Under the pieces are notes generated by a model. That model saw only the letters and a list, made by a program, of their open reading frames with translations. It did not search any database and had not been told where the DNA came from. The position numbers were made by a program, and so were the translations under genes. A stretch of DNA of 50,808 nt from Bacillota bacterium. Its GTDB lineage: Bacteria > Bacillota > Clostridia > Christensenellales > Aristaeellaceae. Positions 42,518-50,808 of this stretch are shown in pieces. Location: positions 1 to 50,808 of the forward strand of contig JAEZLW010000165.1 in assembly GCA_023415145.1 (NCBI GenBank), given 5' to 3'. Numbering within the stretch: position 1 is the stretch's first letter; the number at the start of each line of letters is the position of its first letter.

Positions 42518-43780
42518 TCACGCCAACGCTTCCGGCGCCGTCAGCTTCCCCGTTACGGCCGATGCCGCCGCCACGGCGGGGCTGGCGAGGTACACCTCGC
42601 TTTGCGGGTCGCCCATTCGGCCCACAAAGTTACGGTTGGTGGTGGCCACGCAGCGTTCACCGCGGGCGAGAATGCCCATGTGGCCGCCCAGGCAGGGGCC
42701 GCAGGTAGGGGTGGACACGGCGCAGCCGGCGTTTACGAAAATCTCGAAAAGCCCTTCCTTCATGGCGTCCAGCCATATCTTCTGGGTGGCGGGGATGATC
42801 AATGCCCGAACGCCTTTTGCGACCTTGCGTCCCTTTAGGATTTCCGCAGCCTCCCGCAAATCGGACAGCCGGCCGTTGGTGCAAGAGCCTACCACAACCT
42901 GCTGGATGGGCACATCGCCAATTTCGTCAAAGGTTTTGCCGTTCTCCGGCAGATGCGGGAAAGCTACCACGGAGTTCAGCTTCGACAAATCGATGTGGAT
43001 CGTCCGTTCGTACACGGCGTCCGGATCGGCGGCATACACCCTGGGCTCTTTGGCGCCGTGCTCCTTCAAAAAGGAAAGCGTCTTTTCATCCACCGGGAAG
43101 GTGCCGTTCTTGGCCCCGGCCTCAATGGCCATGTTGCAAATGCAAAGCCTGTCATCCATGGAAAGGGAGCTTACGCCCTCACCCGAAAATTCAAGCGACT
43201 CATACAGTGCCCCGTCCACTCCGATTTCATGGATGAGGTGCAAAATCACATCCTTGCCAGAGACGTACTTGCGAAGCTTGCCCGTGAGCACCACGGAAAT
43301 CGCTGCCGGCACCCTAAGCCATACCTTGCCGTAGGCCATGGCCGCCGCCATATCGGTGGAGCCCACACCTGAAGAAAACGCCCCCAGTGCGCCGTAGGTG
43401 CAGGTGTGGCTGTCTGCGCCAATCACCAGGTCCCCGGCGGTGACCATGCCGCGTTCCGGCAGCAGTGCGTGCTCCACGCCCATATCGCCCACGTCAAAGT
43501 AATTGACGATGGACTTCTCACTGGCGAACTCCCGAACCTTTTTCGTTTGCTCCGCCGCCTTGATATCCTTGTTTGGGGTAAAATGGTCCATTACCAGGGC
43601 AATCTTTTCACAGTCAAACACGCATTCGCAGCCGGCCTTTTGGAACTCATTGATGGCGACGGGAGCGGTGATGTCGTTGCCCAATACCAGGTCGGTATCG
43701 GCCAGGATCATATCCCCTGCCTGAAGAACATCCTTCCCGCAGTGGGCGGCGAGTATCTTTTGGGTCATGGTCATAGACAT
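42518..43780 (-). CDS. leuC: 3-isopropylmalate dehydratase large subunit
   Basis: 420 residues; AAGGAGG lies ten bases before ATG 43780 and inside the end of cimA, which it overlaps by ten bases. The length is typical of the shorter HacA/LeuC2 type. The 4Fe-4S cluster cysteines are seen in VVGSCTNGRLSDL and in CAVSTPTCGPCLGGHMG. It forms the isomerase with LeuD for leucine synthesis and probably for the citramalate route. Confidence 0.96.
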   Translation of the reverse strand: MSMTMTQKILAAHCGKDVLQAGDMILADTDLVLGNDITAPVAINEFQKAGCECVFDCEKIALVMDHFTPNKDIKAAEQTKKVREFASEKSIVNYFDVGDMGVEHALLPERGMVTAGDLVIGADSHTCTYGALGAFSSGVGSTDMAAAMAYGKVWLRVPAAISVVLTGKLRKYVSGKDVILHLIHEIGVDGALYESLEFSGEGVSSLSMDDRLCICNMAIEAGAKNGTFPVDEKTLSFLKEHGAKEPRVYAADPDAVYERTIHIDLSKLNSVVAFPHLPENGKTFDEIGDVPIQQVVVGSCTNGRLSDLREAAEILKGRKVAKGVRALIIPATQKIWLDAMKEGLFEIFVNAGCAVSTPTCGPCLGGHMGILARGERCVATTNRNFVGRMGDPQSEVYLASPAVAAASAVTGKLTAPEALA

Positions 43781-45351
43781 GGGGCGGCAGCCTCCTTCTT
43801 GTGCAGAATGTATTCAATGGAATCCGACAGCGCCTGCCAGCTTGCGGCAATGATGTCGGTGGATACGCCAACGGTGGTCCAGGTGTTTTCCCCATCGCTT
43901 GATTCGATCAGAACCCGAACGCGGGAGGCGGTGGCCGCCCGGCCTGTCAGAACGCGAACTTTGTAATCGATGAGGCGGACTTTGGAAAGCTCCGGGTAGA
44001 ACACGGAAAGTGCCTTGCGCAGCGCCGTATCCAGGGCGTGCACGGGACCGTTTCCCATGGCGGCTGTTGTCTCCTGCTGCCCATCCACCTGGATGGAGAG
44101 CATGGCGGAGGCGCTCTTGTCACCGTCGGGGGAAGGGTATTCTCCGCTGATGCGGTACATGCCCAGGGTGAAATGGGGCGTGAAGCGCTTTAGCGCTCTG
44201 GTCACCATCAATTCAAAGCTGGCGTCCGCCGCCTCGAACTGAAAGCCCTCATGCTCCAGGTCCTTAAGCATTGCCACAATCTGCGCCACCTCAGGCGATT
44301 CCTTGTTGAAATTGGGGGCGACGGCGGCCAGCTTCGCCAGCACCGTGGTACGGCCGGAGACTTCGCTCATCAAAAAGCGGCGCTCGTTGCCGACAGCTTC
44401 CGGCGAAATATGCTCAAAGGAGCGGCTGACCTTGCTCACCCCATCGATGTGCATGCCCCCCTTGTGGGCATAGGCACTGGCCCCAACATAAGGCCGGTTG
44501 GATGACAGGGAGAGGTTCGACAGTTCCGACAGCCGGGCAGCGGTATGGCGCAGGTTTTGCAAATCGCCTATGCAGTCCATGCCCATTTTCAAAAGAAGGC
44601 CCGGTATGATGGCACTCAAATCCGCATTGCCGCAACGCTCCCCAATTCCGGTGAAGGTACCCTGCACCTGCACCGCCCCAGCCCGAACAGCCAGGAGGGA
44701 TGAAGCCACCGCGCAGCCGGAATCGTTGTGACAGTGGATGCCGATGCGGGTATCCGGGAACAGGGAGCATACCTTTTTAACCACCGTTTGAATGTCATCC
44801 GGCAGCATGCCACCGTTGGTATCGCACAGGCAAAGCACGTCAGCCCCAGCCTTGTGGGCGGCTTCAAGCACCTGCATAGCATACTCCGGGTTACCTACGT
44901 ACCCGTCAAAGAAGTGCTCCGCGTCGAAAATCACTTCCTTGCCGTGATCCTTGAAAAACCGGACGGTATCAAAAACCAGGCGCAGGTTTTCCTCAAGCGT
45001 GGTCGTCAGCACCTGAAGAACATGCAGGTCCCAGGACTTGCCGAAGATGGCCACCGAGGGGGTGTTGGCCATCAAAAGAGAGAGAACGTTTTTGTCTTCC
45101 TCAGGCTTTATTTCCTTGCGGCAGGTACTGCCAAAGGCGCACAGCCGGGCGCTTTTCAGCTTGAGCTCCATCACCCGCTGGAAGAATTCGATGTCCTTGG
45201 GGTTGGAGCCGGGGTTGCCGGCCTCGATATAGTCCACCCCAAATTCATCCAGGGCTTTGACGATGCTCAGCTTGTCGCTGACGGAGAAGGAGATGCCCTC
45301 TCCCTGGGCGCCGTCCCGAAGCGTGCTGTCGAAGATTTCAAGTCTTTTCAT
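43771..45351 (-). CDS. cimA: (R)-citramalate synthase
   Basis: 526 residues; ATG 45351 is chosen because GGGGTGA lies just upstream and the protein then starts MKRLEIFDSTLRDGAQGEGI as in CimA; the longer frame to 45414 has no such support. A DRE-TIM barrel with IGIHCHNDSGCAVASSL supplies the metal-binding HxHxD; GTFTGIGERCGNADL follows. The C-terminal LeuA-type regulatory domain spans ~400-510. CimA joins pyruvate and acetyl-CoA to citramalate, giving isoleucine without threonine. It differs from the neighbouring LeuA in the DSTLRDGAQGEGI opening; re-citrate or homocitrate synthase is less likely. Confidence 0.9.
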   Translation of the reverse strand: MKRLEIFDSTLRDGAQGEGISFSVSDKLSIVKALDEFGVDYIEAGNPGSNPKDIEFFQRVMELKLKSARLCAFGSTCRKEIKPEEDKNVLSLLMANTPSVAIFGKSWDLHVLQVLTTTLEENLRLVFDTVRFFKDHGKEVIFDAEHFFDGYVGNPEYAMQVLEAAHKAGADVLCLCDTNGGMLPDDIQTVVKKVCSLFPDTRIGIHCHNDSGCAVASSLLAVRAGAVQVQGTFTGIGERCGNADLSAIIPGLLLKMGMDCIGDLQNLRHTAARLSELSNLSLSSNRPYVGASAYAHKGGMHIDGVSKVSRSFEHISPEAVGNERRFLMSEVSGRTTVLAKLAAVAPNFNKESPEVAQIVAMLKDLEHEGFQFEAADASFELMVTRALKRFTPHFTLGMYRISGEYPSPDGDKSASAMLSIQVDGQQETTAAMGNGPVHALDTALRKALSVFYPELSKVRLIDYKVRVLTGRAATASRVRVLIESSDGENTWTTVGVSTDIIAASWQALSDSIEYILHKKEAAAPCL

Positions 45352-45392
45352 GTGGTCACCCCATTGTTCCGTATTGGTTGGCTTATGAAGTT

Positions 45393-45437
45393 CCGCGTCT
45401 ATGGACGCGGCCAAAGGGCTTTCCGATCGCCCTTTGG
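45393..45437. repeat. Hairpin-rich intergenic element, copy upstream of cimA
   Basis: A perfect seven-bp hairpin (45393-45399 with 45404-45410) is followed directly by a nine-bp hairpin (45411-45419 with 45429-45437) around the TTTCCGATC loop. The core matches the element at 41887-41930. Confidence 0.6.
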
Positions 45438-45518
45438 AAACCTTCGGATGCCATCCTCATAAACATTTATTATTTACTCATTTAGAAAGCACAGCGTTTT
45501 TACCTAATGATGGGGATT

Positions 45519-45568
45519 CCAAAGGGGCTGTGTCCCTTTGGCGGGGGTACCGGGGGCAGAGCCCCCGG
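45519..45568. repeat. Twin hairpins abutting the leuA stop codon
   Basis: Perfect eight-bp stems at 45519-45526/45534-45541 and 45550-45557/45561-45568, the second ending directly against the leuA stop. On the minus strand they form the immediate 3' flank of leuA. No T-run follows, so an RNA-processing or stability role, or a dispersed repeat, is likelier than termination. Confidence 0.6.
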
Positions 45569-47071
45569 TTACAGCTTATTCATGCCGTTGATATAGGCCA
45601 GGATACTGGCCTCCACGATGTCGGTAGAGAGGCCGCGGCCCGTGACCACCCGCTCACCGCAGCGGATTTTGACGATGGCCTCGCCCTGGGCATCCTTGCC
45701 TTCGGAGATGGTTTGAATGGCGTAGTCCTCCAGGGAATGGGGCGGAGCGGGAATCAATTTGTCCACGGCATTGAAAGCGGCATCGATGGGGCCGTCGCCC
45801 AAAGCCACCTCCTCGGTGCGCTCGCCCTCGTGCAAAACGCTGACCACGGCGTTGGAGGTAACATAGTTGCCGCTGTTGACGGTAAAACGCTCCAGGTGGT
45901 AGCCACTGCCGGTCCCTGTGTCGCTGAGCCTGTGCACCGCCAGGGCCTCCAGGTCGTAATCGGTGATCGTCTTTTTTCGGTCGCACAAATCCTTGAAGCG
46001 GGCAAAAAGCTGATCCAACTCTTCCTTTTGCAGGGTGTAGCCCAGGGCATTCAGCCTTTCCTCCACGGCGTGGCGGCCGCTGTGCTTGCCCAGCACCATG
46101 CGGTTTTGCATGAGGCCAATGGATTCTGGTGTCATGATCTCATAGGTAGCCCTGTTCGCCATCACGCCGTGCTGGTGGATGCCCGCCTCATGAGCAAAGG
46201 CGTTCTGCCCCACCACCGCTTTGTTCATGGGTGCGTTCACGCCCAGGATGCTGTATACCAGGCGGCTGACGGGGGAAATGCGGGTGGTGTCCACGCCGCA
46301 GCCCATGGGGTACAGGTCTGGCCTTGTGTGCATGGCCATCACGATTTCTTCCAGCGCGGCATTGCCCGCACGCTCGCCGATGCCGTTGATGGTGCACTCC
46401 ACCTGACCGGCTCCGGCCAGCACAGCGGAGAGGGAATTGGCTGCCGCCAGACCCAGGTCGTTGTGACAGTGAACGGAGAGCGTCACGGTATCAATGTTCT
46501 CCACATGCTGTTTGAGGTATCCAATCATCGCGGCCATCTCGGCGGGTGTGGCATAGCCAACGGTGTCAGGAATGTTGATAACATTGGCCCCGGCGCGGAT
46601 GGCCGCATCCACCGCCCTGGCCAGGAATTTGGGTTCGGAGCGCATGGCATCCTCGGCGGAAAACTCCACCTGGGGGCAGAGATTTCGGGCATAAGCCACC
46701 ATGGAGGTGATGGTATCGATGACCTCCTGCTCCGACATCTTCAATTTGTATTGCATGTGGGTTGGCGATGTAGCCAGGAAGGTGTGGATAAGGGGCGACT
46801 TGGCATCCTTCAACGCTCCCCAGGATGCATCAATGTCCTTCTTTGTGGCGCGGGATAGGCTGGCCACGGTGCAGTTTTTGAGTGTCCTGGCAATGGTCTG
46901 TACCGACTCAAAGTCCCCCTGGGAGGCGATGGCAAAGCCGGCCTCAATCACATCCACCTTCATGCGCTCCAGGGCTTGTGCTATTTCTATCTTCTCCGCC
47001 AAATCCATGCTGCAGCCGGGGGCCTGTTCCCCATCCCGCAGCGTCGTGTCAAATATTTTCACCTGCTTCAT
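45569..47071 (-). CDS. leuA: 2-isopropylmalate synthase
   Basis: 500 residues; AAGGAG before ATG 47071 lies within the end of ilvD (23-base overlap). It starts MKQVKIFDTTLRDGEQAPGC, with VHCHNDLGLAAANSL for metal binding, GIGERAGNAALEEI and GKHSGRHAVEERL. The C-terminal LeuA allosteric domain (~380-500) is present, so leucine feedback is expected. It condenses 2-oxoisovalerate with acetyl-CoA, the first leucine step. Confidence 0.96.
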   Translation of the reverse strand: MKQVKIFDTTLRDGEQAPGCSMDLAEKIEIAQALERMKVDVIEAGFAIASQGDFESVQTIARTLKNCTVASLSRATKKDIDASWGALKDAKSPLIHTFLATSPTHMQYKLKMSEQEVIDTITSMVAYARNLCPQVEFSAEDAMRSEPKFLARAVDAAIRAGANVINIPDTVGYATPAEMAAMIGYLKQHVENIDTVTLSVHCHNDLGLAAANSLSAVLAGAGQVECTINGIGERAGNAALEEIVMAMHTRPDLYPMGCGVDTTRISPVSRLVYSILGVNAPMNKAVVGQNAFAHEAGIHQHGVMANRATYEIMTPESIGLMQNRMVLGKHSGRHAVEERLNALGYTLQKEELDQLFARFKDLCDRKKTITDYDLEALAVHRLSDTGTGSGYHLERFTVNSGNYVTSNAVVSVLHEGERTEEVALGDGPIDAAFNAVDKLIPAPPHSLEDYAIQTISEGKDAQGEAIVKIRCGERVVTGRGLSTDIVEASILAYINGMNKL

Positions 47072-48730
47072 TGAAATCCGCTCCTTCCTTCAAGACGGCG
47101 CCTTGATCCGCCGACGATACCATGGCCGCGTAGCGCTTCAGGTAGCCCGACAGCGGAGCGCGCCTCCGAGCTTCAAAGGAAGCCCGCCTTGACGCGATTT
47201 CCGCTTCGGGCACAGTAAGGCTAAGTCGTTTGCCAGGAATATCAATCTCGATCAGGTCCCCCTCCTGAACAAGGGCGATGAGCCCGCCTGCGGCGGCCTC
47301 GGGAGAAATATGGCCCATGGCCGCGCCCCGGGTCGCACCGGAGAACCGGCCGTCGGTGATGAGGGCTACAGATTTGTCCAGCCCCATGCCGGCGATGGCG
47401 GAGGTGGGCGATAGCATTTCCCGCATACCGGGGCCACCGGCGGGGCCTTCGTAGCGAATGACCACCACGTCATTTTCCTTTATTTTTCCGGAATAAATAG
47501 CGGCAACGGCTGCTTCCTCCCCGTCAAACACCCGGGCGGGGCCGCTGTGGCGCAGCATCTCCGGGGCCACGGCGCTTTGCTTGACCACCGCGCCGCCGGA
47601 GCTTAGGTTGCCAAAGAGAACAGCGAGCCCGCCGGCCGGGGCGTAGGGGCTTTCCCAGGGCCTGATCACCTGGGCATCCAGCACCTTCACGTTTTGCAGG
47701 TTTTCCGCCACGGTTTTTCCGGTAACGGTGATGCAGCTGCCGTTGAGTAACCCCATATGCCTCAATTCCCCCATCACCGCCGGGATGCCCCCGGCCTGAT
47801 GCAGGTCCTGCACATGGTGCTTGCCTGCCGGTGCCAGCCTGCACAAATTGGGTGTTTTTTGGCTGACCTCGTTGATTTTGGAAAGCGGGAAGGGTGCACC
47901 GGCTTCCCTGGCGATGGCGGACAAGTGCAGGGCGGTATTGGTGGAGCAGCCCAGCGCCATGTCCACCACCAGCGCGTTTTCAATGGATTTTTCATTGAGA
48001 ATGTCACGGGCGCAGATATTTTTCTCCAAGAGCTCCATGATCTTCACGCCCGTTTCCTTGGCCAGGCGCGTTCTCGCTGCATATACCGCGGGAATGGTGC
48101 CGCTTCCGGGCAGGGAGAGGCCGATGACTTCCGTCAGGCAGTTCATGGAATTGGCGGTAAACATGCCTGAGCAGGAGCCGCAGCCAGGGCAGACCTCGTT
48201 TTCCACACAGTTTAACTCTTCTTCCCCGATGTGCCCGGCCATGAAGGAGCCCACCGCCTCAAAGGCGCTGTTTAGGTCGTTGCCGTTCAGGGATAACATG
48301 GGCCCGCCGGATACGAAGATGCTGGGCAGGTTCAACCTGGCCGCGGCCATGAGCATGCCCGGCACCACCTTGTCGCAGTTGGGGATAAACACCAGCGCGT
48401 CAAAGGCGTGGGCTCGAACCATGCACTCGATGGTGTCCGCAATCAGCTCACGGGTACACAGGGAATAGCGCATTCCCTCATGGCCCATGGCGATTCCGTC
48501 GCACACGGCGATGGTGTTGAACTCCAGGGGTGTGCCCCCCGCCATCAGCACGCCATCCTTGACCGCCCTTGCAATCTGCTGCAAATGGATGTGGCCGGGC
48601 ACCACTTCATTGAAGGAATTGACAATACCGATGAAAGGCTTTTTCAGCTGCCCGTCGGTGAGGCCGCATGCCTTCAGCAAAGAACGGTGCGGCGTGCGTT
48701 CCGGCCCCTTTTTTACGGCGTCGGAACGGC

Positions 48731-48734
<4 letters not shown>
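47049..48734 (-). CDS. ilvD: Dihydroxy-acid dehydratase
   Basis: 561 residues; AAGGAGG before ATG 48734. The IlvD/Edd family iron-sulfur enzyme shows FIPNCDKVVPGML and CPGCGSCSGMFTANSMN (cluster cysteines), and VALITDGRFSGATRG toward the end. It makes 2-oxoisovalerate and 2-oxo-3-methylvalerate for valine, leucine and isoleucine. It is tightly packed: four-base overlap with ilvC upstream and 23 bases with leuA downstream. Confidence 0.97.
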
Positions 48735-49738
<1,004 letters not shown>

Positions 49739-49744
49739 GTAAAA

Positions 49745-50257
49745 TCACTCCTTCTCTTTTTGTGTCAGCACATAACCATTCCTGCCAATGGCAGTAATGC
49801 CTGTGCGGCATAACTCAATAATGCCAAAGGGCTCCAAAAAGGTAACGAAAGCATCCAGCTTGGCTTTTTCCCCGGTCAGCTCCATGGTCATGGTATCGGG
49901 AGCCAGATCGATCACCTTGGCCCTAAAGACTGTCACCGCGTCCAGCGCCTGGCTCCTGGTTTCGGGAGCGGCCCGGACCTTGACCAGCATCAGCTCCCGG
50001 ATGACGGTCTGTGCAAGGTCCATCAGCTCCACCACCTTCACATCGTGAAGCTTATGGAGCTGCTTGACGATCTGCTCCTGCACATAGCCATCCCCCGTGG
50101 CCAGGATGGTCACCCGGGAGGTATGAAAGGCCTGCGTCTCCCCGACGGAGAGGCTGTCGATGTTGAAGCCCCGGCGTGCGAACAGGCCTGAAATCCGGGT
50201 CAGCACGCCGGATTCGTTTTTGACCAGCAGCGACAGGATAAACTTTCCGGTTTCCAT
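49745..50257 (-). CDS. ilvN: Acetolactate synthase small (regulatory) subunit
   Basis: 170 residues; GAGGGGG about eight bases before ATG 50257. An ACT domain opens the protein (LSLLVKNESGVLTRISGLFARRG, a valine-binding loop), followed by the ALS_ss_C domain with ELMLVKV and FGIIELCRTGITAIGR. It binds the catalytic subunit encoded just upstream and gives feedback control by valine. Confidence 0.96.
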   Translation of the reverse strand: METGKFILSLLVKNESGVLTRISGLFARRGFNIDSLSVGETQAFHTSRVTILATGDGYVQEQIVKQLHKLHDVKVVELMDLAQTVIRELMLVKVRAAPETRSQALDAVTVFRAKVIDLAPDTMTMELTGEKAKLDAFVTFLEPFGIIELCRTGITAIGRNGYVLTQKEKE

Positions 50258-50261
50258 GGCT

Positions 50262-50808
50262 TTACCCCCTCACAATCATATCCCGGATGCTTCCGTTGGG
50301 CGGGATCATGGGCAGCACCTTTTCATCCCGATGGATGCGCACATCGATGACAACCGGGCCCGAAAGCTGGAAGGCCTTGTCCAGCACGGCATCGATTTTG
50401 TCAATGGAATCCAGGCGCAGCCCCTTGGCACCGAACGCCTGGGCCAATAAACAAAAGTCTGTGGCCCTGTTCAAGGTGGTATTGGAATAACGCTTTGAAA
50501 AGAACATGGTCTGCCACTGGCGAACCATGCCCAGTACGCTGTTGTTGAGCACCACCACAATAATGGGCAGGCGGTTGGTAACAGCCGTGGCCAGTTCGTT
50601 CATGTTCATGTGGAAACTGCCGTCGCTGGTAATCATCATCGTTTTTTTAAGCCCCGTACCGATGCAAGCGCCGATGGCGGCACCCATGCCAAAGCCCATG
50701 GTGCCTAGGCCGCCCGACGAGATAAAGGTGCGCGGGCGTGTGAAGCTTAGGTACTGCGCCGCCCACACCTGGTGTTGGCCCACGTTAGTCACCAGCGGCA
50801 TATGGGGT
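50262..50808 (-). CDS. ilvB: Acetolactate synthase large subunit, C-terminal part
   Basis: 182 residues, open at the window edge, so the N-terminus lies outside. It matches the C-terminal TPP domain of the catalytic subunit: NVGQHQVWAAQYL, SGGLGTMGFGMGAAIGA, then SDGSFHMNMNELATA with VVVLNNSVLGMVRQWQ for magnesium-TPP binding. The usual GDGSF is SDGSF here. Ends VDVRIHRDEKVLPMIPPNGS, typical of IlvB. It condenses pyruvate with pyruvate or 2-oxobutanoate. It is the first visible gene of the branched-chain operon; any leader or T-box lies beyond the window. Confidence 0.95.
   Translation of the reverse strand, partial: PHMPLVTNVGQHQVWAAQYLSFTRPRTFISSGGLGTMGFGMGAAIGACIGTGLKKTMMITSDGSFHMNMNELATAVTNRLPIIVVVLNNSVLGMVRQWQTMFFSKRYSNTTLNRATDFCLLAQAFGAKGLRLDSIDKIDAVLDKAFQLSGPVVIDVRIHRDEKVLPMIPPNGSIRDMIVRG

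Noticed and set aside
41831..42521. Long open frames (135-199 codons) on both strands between leuC and leuD
   Set aside because: They are low-complexity Arg/Ser/Pro/Ala strings created by the tandem repeat; several frames are open at once and none has a ribosome binding site.

Overview
The window looks like about 51 kb of chromosome from an endospore-forming member of the Bacillota, class Clostridia. The pointers are the adjacent spoIID and spoIIQ sporulation genes, strong AGGAGG-type ribosome binding sites before nearly every gene, SigA-type promoters, a Ku/LigD pair, BspA-like leucine-rich-repeat proteins and a flavinylated surface protein. Most genes are moderately GC-rich. The polysaccharide block (about 22.4-36 kb) is visibly more AT-rich, which suggests a different history. 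I cannot name the genus from sequence alone; an uncultured high-GC gut-type Clostridia lineage would fit.

Layout. 1-463: end of a sugar-phosphate isomerase/epimerase gene. 637-2073: first BspA-like LRR protein. 2152-6462 (minus): DUF2927 exported protein, GH2 beta-mannosidase and ferredoxin-type aldo/keto reductase. 6580-10412 (plus): spoIID, spoIIQ, glmS. 10482-13195 (minus): two more BspA-like LRR proteins. 13397-14314: sugar nucleotidyltransferase. 14535-16582: TetR regulator, ApbE flavin transferase and FMN-carrying surface protein, behind a SigA promoter overlapped by a perfect 13-bp-arm palindrome. 16763-17896: membrane diguanylate cyclase. 17968-19807 (minus): VanZ-like and LCP-family proteins. 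20277-22162: Ku, ATP-dependent DNA ligase and a small convergent ORF.

22434-36875 is a cell-surface polysaccharide region: a decayed Wzx-type flippase; a minus-strand wzm/wzt exporter operon ending in an RgpF-like glycosyltransferase with a ParB-like tail; a plus-strand 1476-residue RgpF / CDP-glycerol-transferase / RgpF protein; an RmlD-epimerase fusion; and the rfbACB operon for dTDP-L-rhamnose. All four steps from glucose-1-phosphate to dTDP-rhamnose are encoded. An Mbeg1-like (DUF2974) alpha/beta hydrolase follows. Then comes a TetR gene divergent from a small coiled-coil gene that is translationally coupled to ftsH; this ftsH has a -1 frame disruption in its last 35 codons.

40141-50808 (minus) is a branched-chain amino acid operon in the order ilvB-ilvN-ilvC-ilvD-leuA-cimA-leuC-leuD-leuB, with tRNA-Ala(GGC) downstream. 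Because cimA sits beside leuA, leucine and threonine-independent isoleucine synthesis can share LeuCD and LeuB. The leuC-leuD gap holds a degenerate ~187-bp tandem repeat, and hairpin-rich elements recur between operon genes.

The most noteworthy items are the trimodular transferase and its neighbouring domain fusions, the ftsH C-terminal frame shift with its small coupled partner, the self-overlapping TetR operator of the flavinylation operon, and the repeats inside the leu operon. No CRISPR array, prophage or intact insertion sequence was seen.
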